NCBI GenBank assembly: GCA_026389845.1
Contig: JAPLHB010000102.1
Span: 1 to 64,000, forward strand
Length of the DNA: 64,000 nucleotides
DNA from: Chloroflexota bacterium
Lineage (GTDB): Bacteria; Chloroflexota; Anaerolineae; CG2-30-64-16
Direction: 5' to 3'
The position numbers and the translations under genes were made by a program. The notes below the pieces were generated by a model that was not told where the DNA came from, made no database searches, and saw only the letters and a list, made by a program, of their open reading frames with translations. Positions 25,690-33,954 of the stretch are shown here, piece after piece. The number at the start of each line of letters is the position of its first letter. Within the stretch, counting starts at the first letter, position 1.

Positions 25690-26823
25690 TCACCCCTTCA
25701 CCGCATCACCCCGGCGTCGTCTATCCCGCTCGCGCCGCCGCTCCGAGATCGAAACCGCGGGGCCGCCGCGGAAGACGTTGATCACCTCGGCCATGATGCA
25801 AACCGCGATCTCGCCCGGCGTGTGCGCACCGATGGCGATGCCGATAGGCGCGTAGACGCGGTCGAATTTTGCCGGGTCAATGTGCATCTCGTCTTCCAGC
25901 AACTCGAAAACCGCGTCCACCCGGCGCTGCGAGCCGATCATGCCGATGTAGGCCACGGGCCGGTCGAGCACGTCCAGCAGGCATTCGACATCATGGCTAT
26001 GGCCGCGCGTCACCAGCACCACGTAGCTGTCGGCATCCAGCGACAGGCCAGCCACGGTCTCGCGCAGCGGCGCGGCGATGACCTTCTGAGCCGTGGGGAA
26101 GCGAGCCTGGTTGGCGAAACTGGGCCGGTCGTCGAGCACGGTAACGGAGAAATCGCACAAAGTCGCGATCTGCGCCAGCGGCACCGCGATGTGGCCCGCG
26201 CCGACGATGAGCAGCTCGGGCGCGCGGCGTTGAACTTCGACGAAAACCGAGAAGCTGGAAGCTGGAAGCTGGAAGCTGGAAGCTGGGTAGCGCAGGAGCT
26301 TGTGTTGGCGGCTGCGGAGGACGGCCTGAGCGTCGGCGATGACCTGTGCTTCCATGTCGTCCAGGCCCAGGCTGCCGAGCGGCGGGCGGTCGAGCCAAAC
26401 GACGGCCTCCTGACCCACGCTCGGCCCGCCGACGACCGTCGCCAGCGCCACCGGCTCGCGTGCCAGGATGGATTGCCGGAGCACGTTGTAGGGCAAATTG
26501 GCAATTTGCCCTACAGGCGCCCGTTCCACAAACACATCCATGATCCCGCCACACACACCGAGCGCCTGCATCGAGACGTCCTCGGTCAGGTCCACGCGCA
26601 CGGTAGCCGGCAGACCGGTCTGGATCACGTCCAGCGCGGTGCGGATCACGTCCGCCTCGCCGCAGCCGCCGCCCACCGTGCCCACGTGCTGGCCCAGCGG
26701 GTGGATGATCATCTTGGCGCCGACTTCGCGCGGCACCGAACCCTTTATGTCAATGATCGTCGCGACCGCGACCGTCTCGTCCGCGGCGACGAAGTCTGCC
26801 AGTTTGGTGTAGATGGTTTCCAT
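25690..26823 (-). CDS. xdhC: XdhC/CoxI family molybdenum cofactor insertion factor
   Basis: The 377-residue protein has the XdhC N-terminal domain (ATIIDIKGSVPREVGAKMII, VGGGCGEADV, residues 20-70) and the C-terminal Rossmann domain LLIVGAGHIAVPLAQIA (about 205) with IGMIGSQRRV. XdhC delivers sulfurated molybdenum cofactor to xanthine dehydrogenase-type enzymes; none is in this window, but MocA lies two genes upstream. Two repeat insertions are in frame: residues 104-112 (VGQIANLPY) and about 180-191 (PASSFQLPASSF). The upstream spacer is a heptamer array with no ribosome-binding site before the ATG, and the last dozen codons (arginine-rich) run into a low-complexity spacer. Confidence 0.87.
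   Translation of the reverse strand: METIYTKLADFVAADETVAVATIIDIKGSVPREVGAKMIIHPLGQHVGTVGGGCGEADVIRTALDVIQTGLPATVRVDLTEDVSMQALGVCGGIMDVFVERAPVGQIANLPYNVLRQSILAREPVALATVVGGPSVGQEAVVWLDRPPLGSLGLDDMEAQVIADAQAVLRSRQHKLLRYPASSFQLPASSFSVFVEVQRRAPELLIVGAGHIAVPLAQIATLCDFSVTVLDDRPSFANQARFPTAQKVIAAPLRETVAGLSLDADSYVVLVTRGHSHDVECLLDVLDRPVAYIGMIGSQRRVDAVFELLEDEMHIDPAKFDRVYAPIGIAIGAHTPGEIAVCIMAEVINVFRGGPAVSISERRRERDRRRRGDAVKG
26251..26286. repeat. Heptamer array (GGAAGCT x5) inside xdhC
   Basis: Five perfect 7-base units in frame, giving a 7-residue period (PASSFQL) on the minus strand. The same unit type occurs in the spacer array at 28742-28809. Confidence 0.9.
26488..26514. repeat. 27-nt palindromic repeat, family A copy 3, inside xdhC
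   Basis: A perfect palindrome apart from the centre base: GTAGGGCAAATTG, G, CAATTTGCCCTAC. It encodes VGQIANLPY in the same frame as copy 2. Confidence 0.92.
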
Positions 26824-26828
26824 AAGGG

Positions 26829-26877
26829 TATCCGTGTTGCGTGTTGCGTGTTGCGTGTTGCGTGTTGCGTGTTGCGT
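26829..26877. repeat. Heptamer array (GTGTTGC x6)
   Basis: Six near-perfect units fill the spacer between proS and xdhC, from the proS TAG stop to 6 bases before the xdhC ATG. Only one arm is present, so it does not fold back on itself. Confidence 0.92.
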
Positions 26878-28728
26878 CTATTCAGCTTCAAGTGATTTCT
26901 GGATGGGTCGGTTGGCGATTTCGGCTTCCAGGGCTGCAATTTCCTGCTTGATGCGTTCGATGACCTGATCCAGCGGCACGATCGTCTTCTCCGCCCGGTC
27001 GCGGCGCTTCAACTCGACACCGCCCGCCTGCAGCGAGCGTTTGCCGATCGTGAGCCGCAGCGGCAGGCCTATCAGGTCAGCGTCCATGAACTTGACGCCC
27101 GCGCTTTCGCTCCGGTCGTCGTGCAGCACTTCGATGCCCGCGGCCCACAGATCGGCGTAGAGCTTTTCGGCCTCTACCTCGGCGCCCGGCAGGCTGACCA
27201 GGTGGACGTGATACGGCGCAACCGTGACCGGCCAGATCAGTCCGTTCGCGTCGTTGTGCTCCTCGGCGATGCATGCCAGCAGCCGGCCCGCGCCGATGCC
27301 GTAGGAACCCATCACCACCGGCCGCGGCTTCCCCTCGCGGTCGAGGTAGGTCGCGCCCAATGCATCCGTGTAGCGCGTACCGAGTTGGAAGATGTTGCCG
27401 ACCTCGACCCCGCGCGCCGTGCGCAGAGCCATGCTGCACTGCGGGCACGGATCGCCGTCCCGTGCGGCCGCGATGTCGCAGACGATGTCCGCCTGATAGT
27501 CACGGCCGTAGTTCACGTTCAGCAGATGATAGCCATCCTCGTTTGCCCCCGCCACCAGGTTGGGCGACGCGGGGATCAGGTCGTCAACTACGATCACCAG
27601 TTCAGCCCGGTCATACTCGGGCCGGTCTCCGACCGTGCCGCCCCCCAACCCCACCGGCGACGCATACCCCGGCGTCGCGCCCACAGCCAGGATTTCCACC
27701 TCTGTGGCCGGCCGCAGCGCGGCCGCGCCGACCGCGTTCGCCAGCTTGGTCTCGTTGACCTCCATGTCTCCACGGATGACGGCGAAGATGAAACGTTCGT
27801 CAGCCGCCCCCCCTGCCCCCCCACTTTGGGGGGCGCTGACTCCCCCAGGATTGGGGGGCAGGGGGGCGCTTCCCGCCGCCATCATAAACACAGCCTTCGC
27901 GGTCCGGCTTTCCGGCACGCCGAGCAGCTTCGCCAGATCCGCGATGGTGCTGGTGTGGGGCGTGGCGATCTTCTCAACCGGCCGCGGGGCTTCCGGCGCC
28001 GGCTCCGGCTTGCGGAACGCCGCTACCTGCCGGTTGGCCGTGTAGCCGCAGCCGTCGCACAGGATCAGCGTGTCCTCGCCGATGGGGGCCAGGTACATAT
28101 ACTCGTGCGCCAGCTTGCCGCCCATCATACCCGTGTCGGACTTGACCGCGATGGTCGGCAGCCCGCAGCGGCCGAAGATGCGGAAATACGCGGCATAGTG
28201 CGCCCGGTATTGGGCGGCCAGCCCGTCGAAGTCCGCGTCGAGGCTGTAGGAATCCAGCATGGTGAACTCGCGCACCCGGATCAGTCCGGCGCGCGGGCGG
28301 GGATCATCCCGCCACTTGGTCTGGATGTGGTAGATCAGGCTGGGCAATTGCCGCCAGGAGCGGATTTCGCGCCGCGCCAGGTCGGCTACAACCTCCTCGT
28401 GCGTCATCGCCAGCACCATGTCGTGGTCACTCTTGTCCTTGAACCGGCCCATTTCCGACCCGATCTGATACCAGCGGCCGGTCTCCTGCCACAGATCGGC
28501 CGGCTGGACCACCGGCATGGTGATCTCCTGCCCGCCGATGGCGTTGATCTCCTGGCGCATGATGTTCTCGATTTTGGTCAGGCTGCGCCGGGCCAATGGC
28601 AGATAGCTGAAAATCCCCGCGCCGAGCTGCCGGATAAAGCCGGCGCGCAGGAGCAGCTTGTGACTGACAACCTCCGCGTCGCCCGGCGCGTCGCGAAGCG
28701 TTTGGCTGAAAAGACGGGACATGCGCAT
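26878..28728 (-). CDS. proS: Prolyl-tRNA synthetase
   Basis: A bacterial-type class II synthetase: MSRLFSQTLRDAPGDAEVVSH at the start, motif 1 LARRSLTKIENIMRQEINAIGG, motif 2 FRIFGR region preceded by KWRDDPRPRAGLIRVREFTMLDSYSLD, the editing (INS) domain from about 225 to 390, motif 3 GSYGIGAGRLLACIAEEHND and a C-terminal anticodon-binding domain. It charges tRNA-Pro. At 616 residues it is about 45 longer than typical; some 22 residues (about 287-308, PLPPNPGGVSAPQSGGAGG) come from a GC-rich repeat inside the editing domain. The ATG has AAGGAG upstream. It sits between mocA and xdhC on the same strand. Confidence 0.96.
   Translation of the reverse strand: MRMSRLFSQTLRDAPGDAEVVSHKLLLRAGFIRQLGAGIFSYLPLARRSLTKIENIMRQEINAIGGQEITMPVVQPADLWQETGRWYQIGSEMGRFKDKSDHDMVLAMTHEEVVADLARREIRSWRQLPSLIYHIQTKWRDDPRPRAGLIRVREFTMLDSYSLDADFDGLAAQYRAHYAAYFRIFGRCGLPTIAVKSDTGMMGGKLAHEYMYLAPIGEDTLILCDGCGYTANRQVAAFRKPEPAPEAPRPVEKIATPHTSTIADLAKLLGVPESRTAKAVFMMAAGSAPLPPNPGGVSAPQSGGAGGAADERFIFAVIRGDMEVNETKLANAVGAAALRPATEVEILAVGATPGYASPVGLGGGTVGDRPEYDRAELVIVVDDLIPASPNLVAGANEDGYHLLNVNYGRDYQADIVCDIAAARDGDPCPQCSMALRTARGVEVGNIFQLGTRYTDALGATYLDREGKPRPVVMGSYGIGAGRLLACIAEEHNDANGLIWPVTVAPYHVHLVSLPGAEVEAEKLYADLWAAGIEVLHDDRSESAGVKFMDADLIGLPLRLTIGKRSLQAGGVELKRRDRAEKTIVPLDQVIERIKQEIAALEAEIANRPIQKSLEAE
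27804..27870. repeat. Family B GC-rich double hairpin, copy 2, inside proS
   Basis: Two C/G-run hairpins (around ACTT and GGATT) within a larger inverted repeat. Encodes PLPPNPGGVSAPQSGGAGG on the minus strand, matching copies 1 and 3 in frame and peptide. Confidence 0.9.
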
Positions 28729-28741
28729 GAGTGGTCTCCTT

Positions 28742-28809
28742 GAAACTGGATGCTAGAAGCTAGATGCTGGCGGCGGCTCACTCCCAGTTTCCAGCTTCCA
28801 GTTTCCAGT
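28742..28809. repeat. Degenerate heptamer array (CCAGTTT/CCAGCTT units) in two arms
   Basis: Left arm GAAACTGGATGCTAGAAGC, right arm TTTCCAGCTTCCAGTTTCCAG. It covers the 3' end of mocA, so the last 18 or so residues of that protein are repeat-encoded, and the stop codon lies in the left arm. Confidence 0.8.
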
Positions 28810-29427
28810 CGTATAGTCTTCCGGTGTATCTAAATCCGCCAACACCGTCGGCGTGTCCACGACCAGGTAATCGGTGATGGCGCGGTGGGCGGTCAGGACC
28901 TCGCGCAGGATGCCGCCGGTGGTCAGAATGTCCGGCCAGATGGCGCTCGGCAGGATGATCGGGTGGCCGGCGCACATCTGATAGCTGGGGCGGATGATGC
29001 GCTGCCAGCCCGTCGCCGCGCCCGCGGTCAGCACGGCCTGCACGGTGGCGACCTCCATCTGCGGCTGGTCGCCCAGGCAGAGGAGCGCGGCAGAATCGTA
29101 GGGGCGCGGCTTGCCCGCGCCCTGCTTGCCCGCAAGGGACGCCCCTACGAAGCCATCCGCCACCGCCCGCAACCCCGCCTGGATCGAGCTGAGCATCTCG
29201 CCCGTAGCATAGCCCGGATTGAACACGACCCGCACCGGCGTGCCCGCCAACGCGGCGGCGACCTCGTCCGCCCGATTCCCCGTGACGATGACAATCTCGG
29301 CCACACCGACCGCCCTCAGCGTCGCAACCACCTGGCCGATGACGGTGGTCGCGCCCCACGGTAGGGTCAGCTTGAAGCGGCCCATGCGGCGGGAGAGACC
29401 GGCGGCGAGCACGATGGCGGGAATCAT
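28753..29427 (-). CDS. MocA-like molybdenum cofactor cytidylyl/guanylyltransferase
   Basis: The protein starts IPAIVLAAGLSRRMGRFKLTLPWG, the NTP-binding signature of the MobA/MocA group (about residues 2-25), followed by VTGNRADEV and LLCLGDQPQM with the metal-binding Asp. MocA transfers CMP to molybdopterin for xanthine dehydrogenase-family enzymes, which fits xdhC nearby. Start at the ATG at 29427; upstream in-frame codons belong to a repeat. An inverted repeat (29098-29148) gives about residues 94-110 (LAGKQGAGKPRPY) in frame, and the C-terminal 18 residues (NWKLETGSEPPPASSF) come from the heptamer array at 28742-28809. Confidence 0.85.
   Translation of the reverse strand: MIPAIVLAAGLSRRMGRFKLTLPWGATTVIGQVVATLRAVGVAEIVIVTGNRADEVAAALAGTPVRVVFNPGYATGEMLSSIQAGLRAVADGFVGASLAGKQGAGKPRPYDSAALLCLGDQPQMEVATVQAVLTAGAATGWQRIIRPSYQMCAGHPIILPSAIWPDILTTGGILREVLTAHRAITDYLVVDTPTVLADLDTPEDYTTGNWKLETGSEPPPASSF
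29098..29148. repeat. Family E inverted repeat inside mocA (GTAGGGGCG type)
   Basis: Ends GTAGGGGC and GCCCCTAC with internal GGCTTGCCCGCGCC and GGGCAAGC-type arms. In frame on the minus strand. The second copy is in the SHMT-GcvT gene at 52593-52652. Confidence 0.75.
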
Positions 29428-29439
29428 GGCGTACCTGAC

Positions 29440-29485
29440 GATTATGGACGAACGACCGACGACGACAGACCGCCGACCGCCACGG
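29440..29485. repeat. Short heptamer-type array (GACGAACGACC units)
   Basis: ATGGACGAACGACCGACGAC and following CAGACCGCCGACCGCC lie between the divergent mocA and SNF2 genes. Same unit family as 19709-19812. Confidence 0.6.
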
Positions 29486-29538
29486 GAGTATACCATAACT
29501 TCGGGCAAACTGCCGTCTTCGGGGATAACCGGCTTTTG

Positions 29539-29547
29539 TGCTATAAT
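29539..29547 (+). promoter_or_regulatory. Extended -10 promoter of the SNF2 helicase
   Basis: TGC followed by a perfect TATAAT (29542-29547); no recognisable -35, as is usual for extended -10 promoters. The ATG follows 25 bases later with AAGGAG. Confidence 0.6.
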
Positions 29548-29572
29548 CTGCTCCTGTCAAGGAGCGCATCGT

Positions 29573-32500
29573 ATGATAGTTCTACACGGTTCGTGGATCA
29601 TCGAACCCTCTCGGTTCTACTTCTGGGCCGAACGGTCGGAGCCTGGGCCGAAACGCAAGGGGAAGAAGCCGCCTCTGCCGCCGCACCCCTTCGCCGCGCC
29701 CGCGGAGGAGCTGACGCCCGCGCTCAAGGCGCTGTTCGGTGAGGCGTTTCGCCCCGAGGCGCTGGCGACGGTCGAGGCGTGGCTGCCATCGGCGGTCGAG
29801 CAGCCGCTGCCCTCGCCCGAACTGCTGCACCTTAACCCCGACCTGACCCCAGACGCGGACGCCGCGACCCTGGCGCGCTTCGGCGTGCCCGCGTGGGCCG
29901 TGGTGCCGCTGGATGCGCTCGATGCGCTGTTGGCGCTGCCGGAGCCGGCCGAGGCGATCCGCGCGGGCGCGGCCCTGGGCGCGGACGTCCGCTTCTGGAG
30001 CGCGGCGGCCAAGCTGACCGTGGCGATGCTGGCGGGCCAGCGTTATGTGCCCGGCATGGCCCCCGTGTCCGACACCCGCTACCGCGCGGTCTGGCAGGCC
30101 GTGACCGACGAGCCGCCGGAGGCCAGCCAGGTGTCGGCCCTGGTCGCGGCCATGCCGCCGGTCTGCCGGGCGCTGCGCGTGGAGACCGGCCGCAAGGCGG
30201 GACGCGCGGGCGGCGCTGCTGCCGAAGTCGGCCCGGAAACGTTGCCCGGCCCGCGGACGCTGCTGGGGAGCTTCGTTGGAACCATCATTGACCGCGCCGT
30301 GCGTGCGTGGACGGGCAAGCCGCGGCGGGCGATCAGCGCGGCCATTCCTTCGTCGGCGGGTGAGGCGTGGCTCGGCGCGCTCTACGCCGAAGACCCGACC
30401 TTCGGCGGCACAAAAAGCGCCCTGGTCGAGCTGTATGATGCCTGGCGCACCTGGCTGGAAGGGCTGCACGCCGCGGGTGGCCTGGGCTTCCGCATCTGCT
30501 TCCGGTTGGAGTCGCCTGAAACGGCCGTCGCGGCCACGCAGCGCGCCTGGGGCATCCGCTATTTTCTCCAGGCCACCGACGATCTCAGCCTGCTCGTCCC
30601 CGCGGAAGAGGTGTGGCAGGCGCCGGGCGCCAGCCTGAGCTACCTCAACCGGCGCTTCGAGCAGCCGCAGGAGCGGATGTTGGCCGGGCTGGGATTGGCA
30701 GCGCGGCTCTGTCCGCCGGTGGAGGCCAGCCTGCGCCTCAAACAGCCCGAGGTCGCCCGGCTGACCACCGACGAGGCGTATCATTTTCTGCGCGAGGTCG
30801 CGCCGCTGCTGGAGACCAGCGGCTTCGGTGTGCTCGTGCCGCCCTGGTGGGGCAAGCGCGGCGCAGCGAGCTTCACCAGCCGGCTCAAGCTGAAGCCCAA
30901 ACGCAAGCAGGCCAGCACCGCGGGCGCCGCGCCCGGCAAGCTCACCTTCGACACGCTGGTCGCGTTCGACTGGGAGCTGGCGATGGGCGGGCAGCCGATC
31001 AGCCCGGAGGAATTCGAGCGGCTGGCGGACCTCAAAACCCCGCTGGTGCAGGTGCGCGGCGAGTGGGTCGTGATGGACCCGGACGCCATCGAGAAGGGCA
31101 TCCGTTTCTGGGAGGATCGGCGCAACCACGGCGACGCGACGCTGCTCGAGGCGCTCCGCATGGCCCTCGACGCGGAAAACGCCGAAGGGCTGCCCGTGGA
31201 AGGCGTGGAGGCCGAAGATTGGATGCAGGAGCTTCTGTCCGAATTGGCCGCAGGCGAGAAGATGCCGGAACTGCCCGCGCCGCCCGGCTTTACGGGCCAA
31301 CTCCGCCCCTACCAGGGTCGCGGCGTCTCCTGGCTTTGGTTCCTTCGCCGCTTCGGCCTGGGCGCGTGTCTCGCGGACGACATGGGATTAGGCAAGACGG
31401 CCGAGACCATCGCCTGGCTGCTCCATGCCCGCGAGCAAGGCGGCGCTATCGGCCCCGCGTTGGTGATCTGCCCCACCTCGGTCATGGGCAACTGGCAGCG
31501 CGAGGTGGGGCGATTCGCGCCGGCGCTGCGGACGATGATCCATCATGGCGCGGACCGGCTGACGGACGAGGCGTTTCAGGCGGCCGCGAGCCAGAACGAC
31601 ATCGTCATCAGCAGCTACGGCTTGGTGCGACGGGACGCGGAGACGCTCGGCAAGGTACCCTGGTCCGCGGTGATCGCGGATGAGGCGCAGAATATCAAAA
31701 ATCCCGAGACCAAGCAGGCGCAGGCGGTACGCAAGCTGCCCGCCGACACCCGCGTCGCGCTCACCGGCACGCCGGTCGAAAACCGCCTCACCGACCTCTG
31801 GTCCATCATGCAGTTCCTCAACCCCGGCTACCTCGGCTCGCAGGCCGCGTTCCGGAAATCCTTTGTCCTGCCGGTCGAGCGGTACGGCGACGCGGACGCC
31901 TCGGCCCGGCTGAAAAAGCTCGTGCAGCCGTTCGTGCTGCGCCGCCTCAAAACCGATCCGACCATCATCCAGGATTTGCCCGAAAAGAACGAGATGAAGG
32001 TCTATTGCCCGCTGACCGCAGAGCAGGCGACCCTCTACGAGGCGGTGGTGAAGGATGCGCTGCAAAAGATGGAATCCATGGAGGAGGGAATCGAGCGCCG
32101 CGGGATCGTGCTCGCCATGCTGATGAAACTCAAGCAGGTCTGCAACCACCCCGCGCACTTCCTGAAAGATGGCAGCGCGCTCGGTGGGCGCTCGGGCAAG
32201 CTGGAGCGGCTGACCGAAATGCTGGACGAGGTGGTGAGCGTCGGCGACCGGGCGCTGGTCTTCACCCAGTTCTTCGAGATGGGCGATCTGCTGCGTCAGC
32301 ACCTTGGGGAAAATCTGGGCGGCGGGGTGCAATTCCTCCACGGCGGCACGCCGCAGAAGCACCGCGAGCGGATGATCGCCGCGTTCCAGGAAGAGGCCGA
32401 TGGGCCGCAGATCTTCCTTCTGTCGCTCAAGGCCGGCGGCACCGGCCTGAACCTGACCCGCGCCAACCACGTCTTCCACTTCGACCGCTGGTGGAATCCG

Positions 32501-32734
32501 GCCGTGGAGAACCAGGCCACCGACCGCGCGTTCCGCATCGGCCAACGCCGCGACGTGCAGGTGCACAAGTTCGTCTGCTCCGGCACGCTGGAAGAGCGGA
32601 TTGACGACCTGATCGAGAGCAAGAAGGCGCTGGCCGAGAACGTCCTGGGCGCAGGCGAGCAGTGGCTCACCGAAATGTCCACCGACCAGTTGCGCGATCT
32701 GCTGGTGCTGCGACGGGACGCGGTGGCTGAGTGA
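29573..32734 (+). CDS. SNF2-family DEAD/DEAH helicase
   Basis: The 1053-residue protein is a bacterial SNF2/Rad54-like ATPase. The N-terminal half (1-560) is the bacterial SNF2-associated region. The motor starts at GQLRPYQGRGVSWLWFLRRF, then Walker A ADDMGLGKTAE (about 601-611), VICPTSVMGNWQRE, DEAQNIKNP (about 703), LTGTPVENRLTDLWSIMQF, and in the second lobe FTQFFEMGDLL, LSLKAGGTGLNLTRANHVFH and DRAFRIGQRRDVQVHKFV. It translocates on double-stranded DNA. The SWIM zinc-finger protein follows, a pairing common in bacteria. Start at the ATG with AAGGAG; upstream in-frame codons overlap mocA on the other strand. Confidence 0.93.
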   Translation: MIVLHGSWIIEPSRFYFWAERSEPGPKRKGKKPPLPPHPFAAPAEELTPALKALFGEAFRPEALATVEAWLPSAVEQPLPSPELLHLNPDLTPDADAATLARFGVPAWAVVPLDALDALLALPEPAEAIRAGAALGADVRFWSAAAKLTVAMLAGQRYVPGMAPVSDTRYRAVWQAVTDEPPEASQVSALVAAMPPVCRALRVETGRKAGRAGGAAAEVGPETLPGPRTLLGSFVGTIIDRAVRAWTGKPRRAISAAIPSSAGEAWLGALYAEDPTFGGTKSALVELYDAWRTWLEGLHAAGGLGFRICFRLESPETAVAATQRAWGIRYFLQATDDLSLLVPAEEVWQAPGASLSYLNRRFEQPQERMLAGLGLAARLCPPVEASLRLKQPEVARLTTDEAYHFLREVAPLLETSGFGVLVPPWWGKRGAASFTSRLKLKPKRKQASTAGAAPGKLTFDTLVAFDWELAMGGQPISPEEFERLADLKTPLVQVRGEWVVMDPDAIEKGIRFWEDRRNHGDATLLEALRMALDAENAEGLPVEGVEAEDWMQELLSELAAGEKMPELPAPPGFTGQLRPYQGRGVSWLWFLRRFGLGACLADDMGLGKTAETIAWLLHAREQGGAIGPALVICPTSVMGNWQREVGRFAPALRTMIHHGADRLTDEAFQAAASQNDIVISSYGLVRRDAETLGKVPWSAVIADEAQNIKNPETKQAQAVRKLPADTRVALTGTPVENRLTDLWSIMQFLNPGYLGSQAAFRKSFVLPVERYGDADASARLKKLVQPFVLRRLKTDPTIIQDLPEKNEMKVYCPLTAEQATLYEAVVKDALQKMESMEEGIERRGIVLAMLMKLKQVCNHPAHFLKDGSALGGRSGKLERLTEMLDEVVSVGDRALVFTQFFEMGDLLRQHLGENLGGGVQFLHGGTPQKHRERMIAAFQEEADGPQIFLLSLKAGGTGLNLTRANHVFHFDRWWNPAVENQATDRAFRIGQRRDVQVHKFVCSGTLEERIDDLIESKKALAENVLGAGEQWLTEMSTDQLRDLLVLRRDAVAE

Positions 32735-32784
32735 GAGAGTGCGATAGTGAGATAGTGGGCTGGGATGATCCTCTTGCGGTTGTC

Positions 32785-32969
32785 CTGTCACCCTGAGCGG
32801 GTCGGTCCCGTGAAGTGCGTTACGGCGAGAATCAAGCGAAGAGCCTGCACTGAGCGCAGTCGAAGAGGTCTCGTTGCGAGGTGAGAACCTGTCCTGAATG
32901 CAGTGAAGGATTCTTCGCTGGACGCTCGCCGTCGCGAGAGATTAGGGACAAACCCGCTCAGAATGACAG
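32785..32969. repeat. Family F repeat (185 bp), copy 3
   Basis: Begins CTGTCACCCTGAGCGGGTC and ends AACCCGCTCAGAATGACAG, with GGTCCCGTGAAGTGCGTTAC and CTGTCCTGAATGCAGTGAAG inside, nearly identical to copy 2. It fills the 266-base spacer between the SNF2 and SWIM genes. Confidence 0.88.
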
Positions 32970-33000
32970 ACGCCCGATGGTGGATTGGGGAGAGTTGACC

Positions 33001-33918
33001 ATGTCGAAACGAAGCTACGACTACGACTACTGGGATGACTTCAAACCCAGCCGGCCCCTGCCGGCCGACGGTATCAAGGCCAAGAGTCAGCGCGGGCAGT
33101 TCGCCAGCTCGTGGTGGGCCACGCGTTGGATTCAGGCGCTCGAACGGCTGATGGATTCGGGGCGGCTCACGCGCGGGCGGAGCTATGCACGGGGCGGGCA
33201 GGTGCTTAATCTGGACATCGGCGCGGGAAGCGTCAAGGCGCGGGTGCAAGGCTCGCGGCCCGCGCCCTACCGGGTCAGCATCATTGTGACGCCGCTCGGC
33301 GCCGCGGAGTGGGAGCGCGCGACCGCCGCGATGGCCGAGCAGGCGATCTTTGCGGCCAAACTCCTCAACGGCGAGATGCCGGAGAACATCGAAGAGGCGT
33401 TCGCCACGGCCAAAGTGCACCTCTTCCCGACCACGGGCAGCGAGCTTGTCACGTCCTGCTCCTGTCCCGACTCAGCCAACCCCTGCAAGCACATCGCCGC
33501 GGTCTACTACCTGCTGGGCGAGCAGTTCGATGCCGACCCGTTCCTGCTCTTCCAACTACGCGGTCGCAGCAAAGAGCAGATCATCGCGGCCCTGCGCGTG
33601 CGCCGCTCCGCGACCGCGGTGGCGGAAGCAAAAGCCGAGTACGTGGCCGATGCAACGCCGGACGCCGGCCCCCCGTTGGCCGAGCAGTTGGCCGCGTTCT
33701 GGCAGGCCGGGCGGGAGCTGGCAGGCGTCCACGTGAGGGTGGCCGCGCCGGTGGTGCAAACCTCGCTGCTCAAGCGGCTCGGCGCGCCGCCGGTGGACAC
33801 AGGCCGCCGCGGGGGCGCGGGTGCCGCCGCGACGGATCGGCTGGCGGAGACCTACGGAGCCATTACGACCGCGGCGCTGGAGAGGGCGTATCGCGAGGAG
33901 CAGAAAGAAGCAAACTGA
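33001..33918 (+). CDS. SWIM zinc-finger domain protein
   Basis: The 305-residue protein has a SWIM zinc finger, Cys153-x-Cys155 and Cys162-x-His164 (CSCPDSANPCKH). The upstream part contains SSWWATRWIQALERLMDSGRLTRGRSYARGG, a block conserved in SWIM proteins adjacent to SNF2 helicases. SWIM domains bind DNA or proteins; here it probably serves the helicase upstream. Start at the ATG at 33001 with GGGGAGAG upstream. The C-terminal third is alanine-rich and low in complexity. Confidence 0.88.
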   Translation: MSKRSYDYDYWDDFKPSRPLPADGIKAKSQRGQFASSWWATRWIQALERLMDSGRLTRGRSYARGGQVLNLDIGAGSVKARVQGSRPAPYRVSIIVTPLGAAEWERATAAMAEQAIFAAKLLNGEMPENIEEAFATAKVHLFPTTGSELVTSCSCPDSANPCKHIAAVYYLLGEQFDADPFLLFQLRGRSKEQIIAALRVRRSATAVAEAKAEYVADATPDAGPPLAEQLAAFWQAGRELAGVHVRVAAPVVQTSLLKRLGAPPVDTGRRGGAGAAATDRLAETYGAITTAALERAYREEQKEAN

Positions 33919-33954
33919 TCGGGGACCGCTTATGCGGAAAATGGGAGGAGCCGT

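Noticed and set aside
26829-26877. Possible CRISPR array
   Set aside because: Units are 7 bases with no spacers; the same holds for 8273-8330, 46288-46334 and 59200-59282. No cas genes are present.
29582-31300. 572-codon minus-strand frame opposite the SNF2 gene
   Set aside because: Antisense shadow; arginine-, alanine- and glutamine-rich without motifs.
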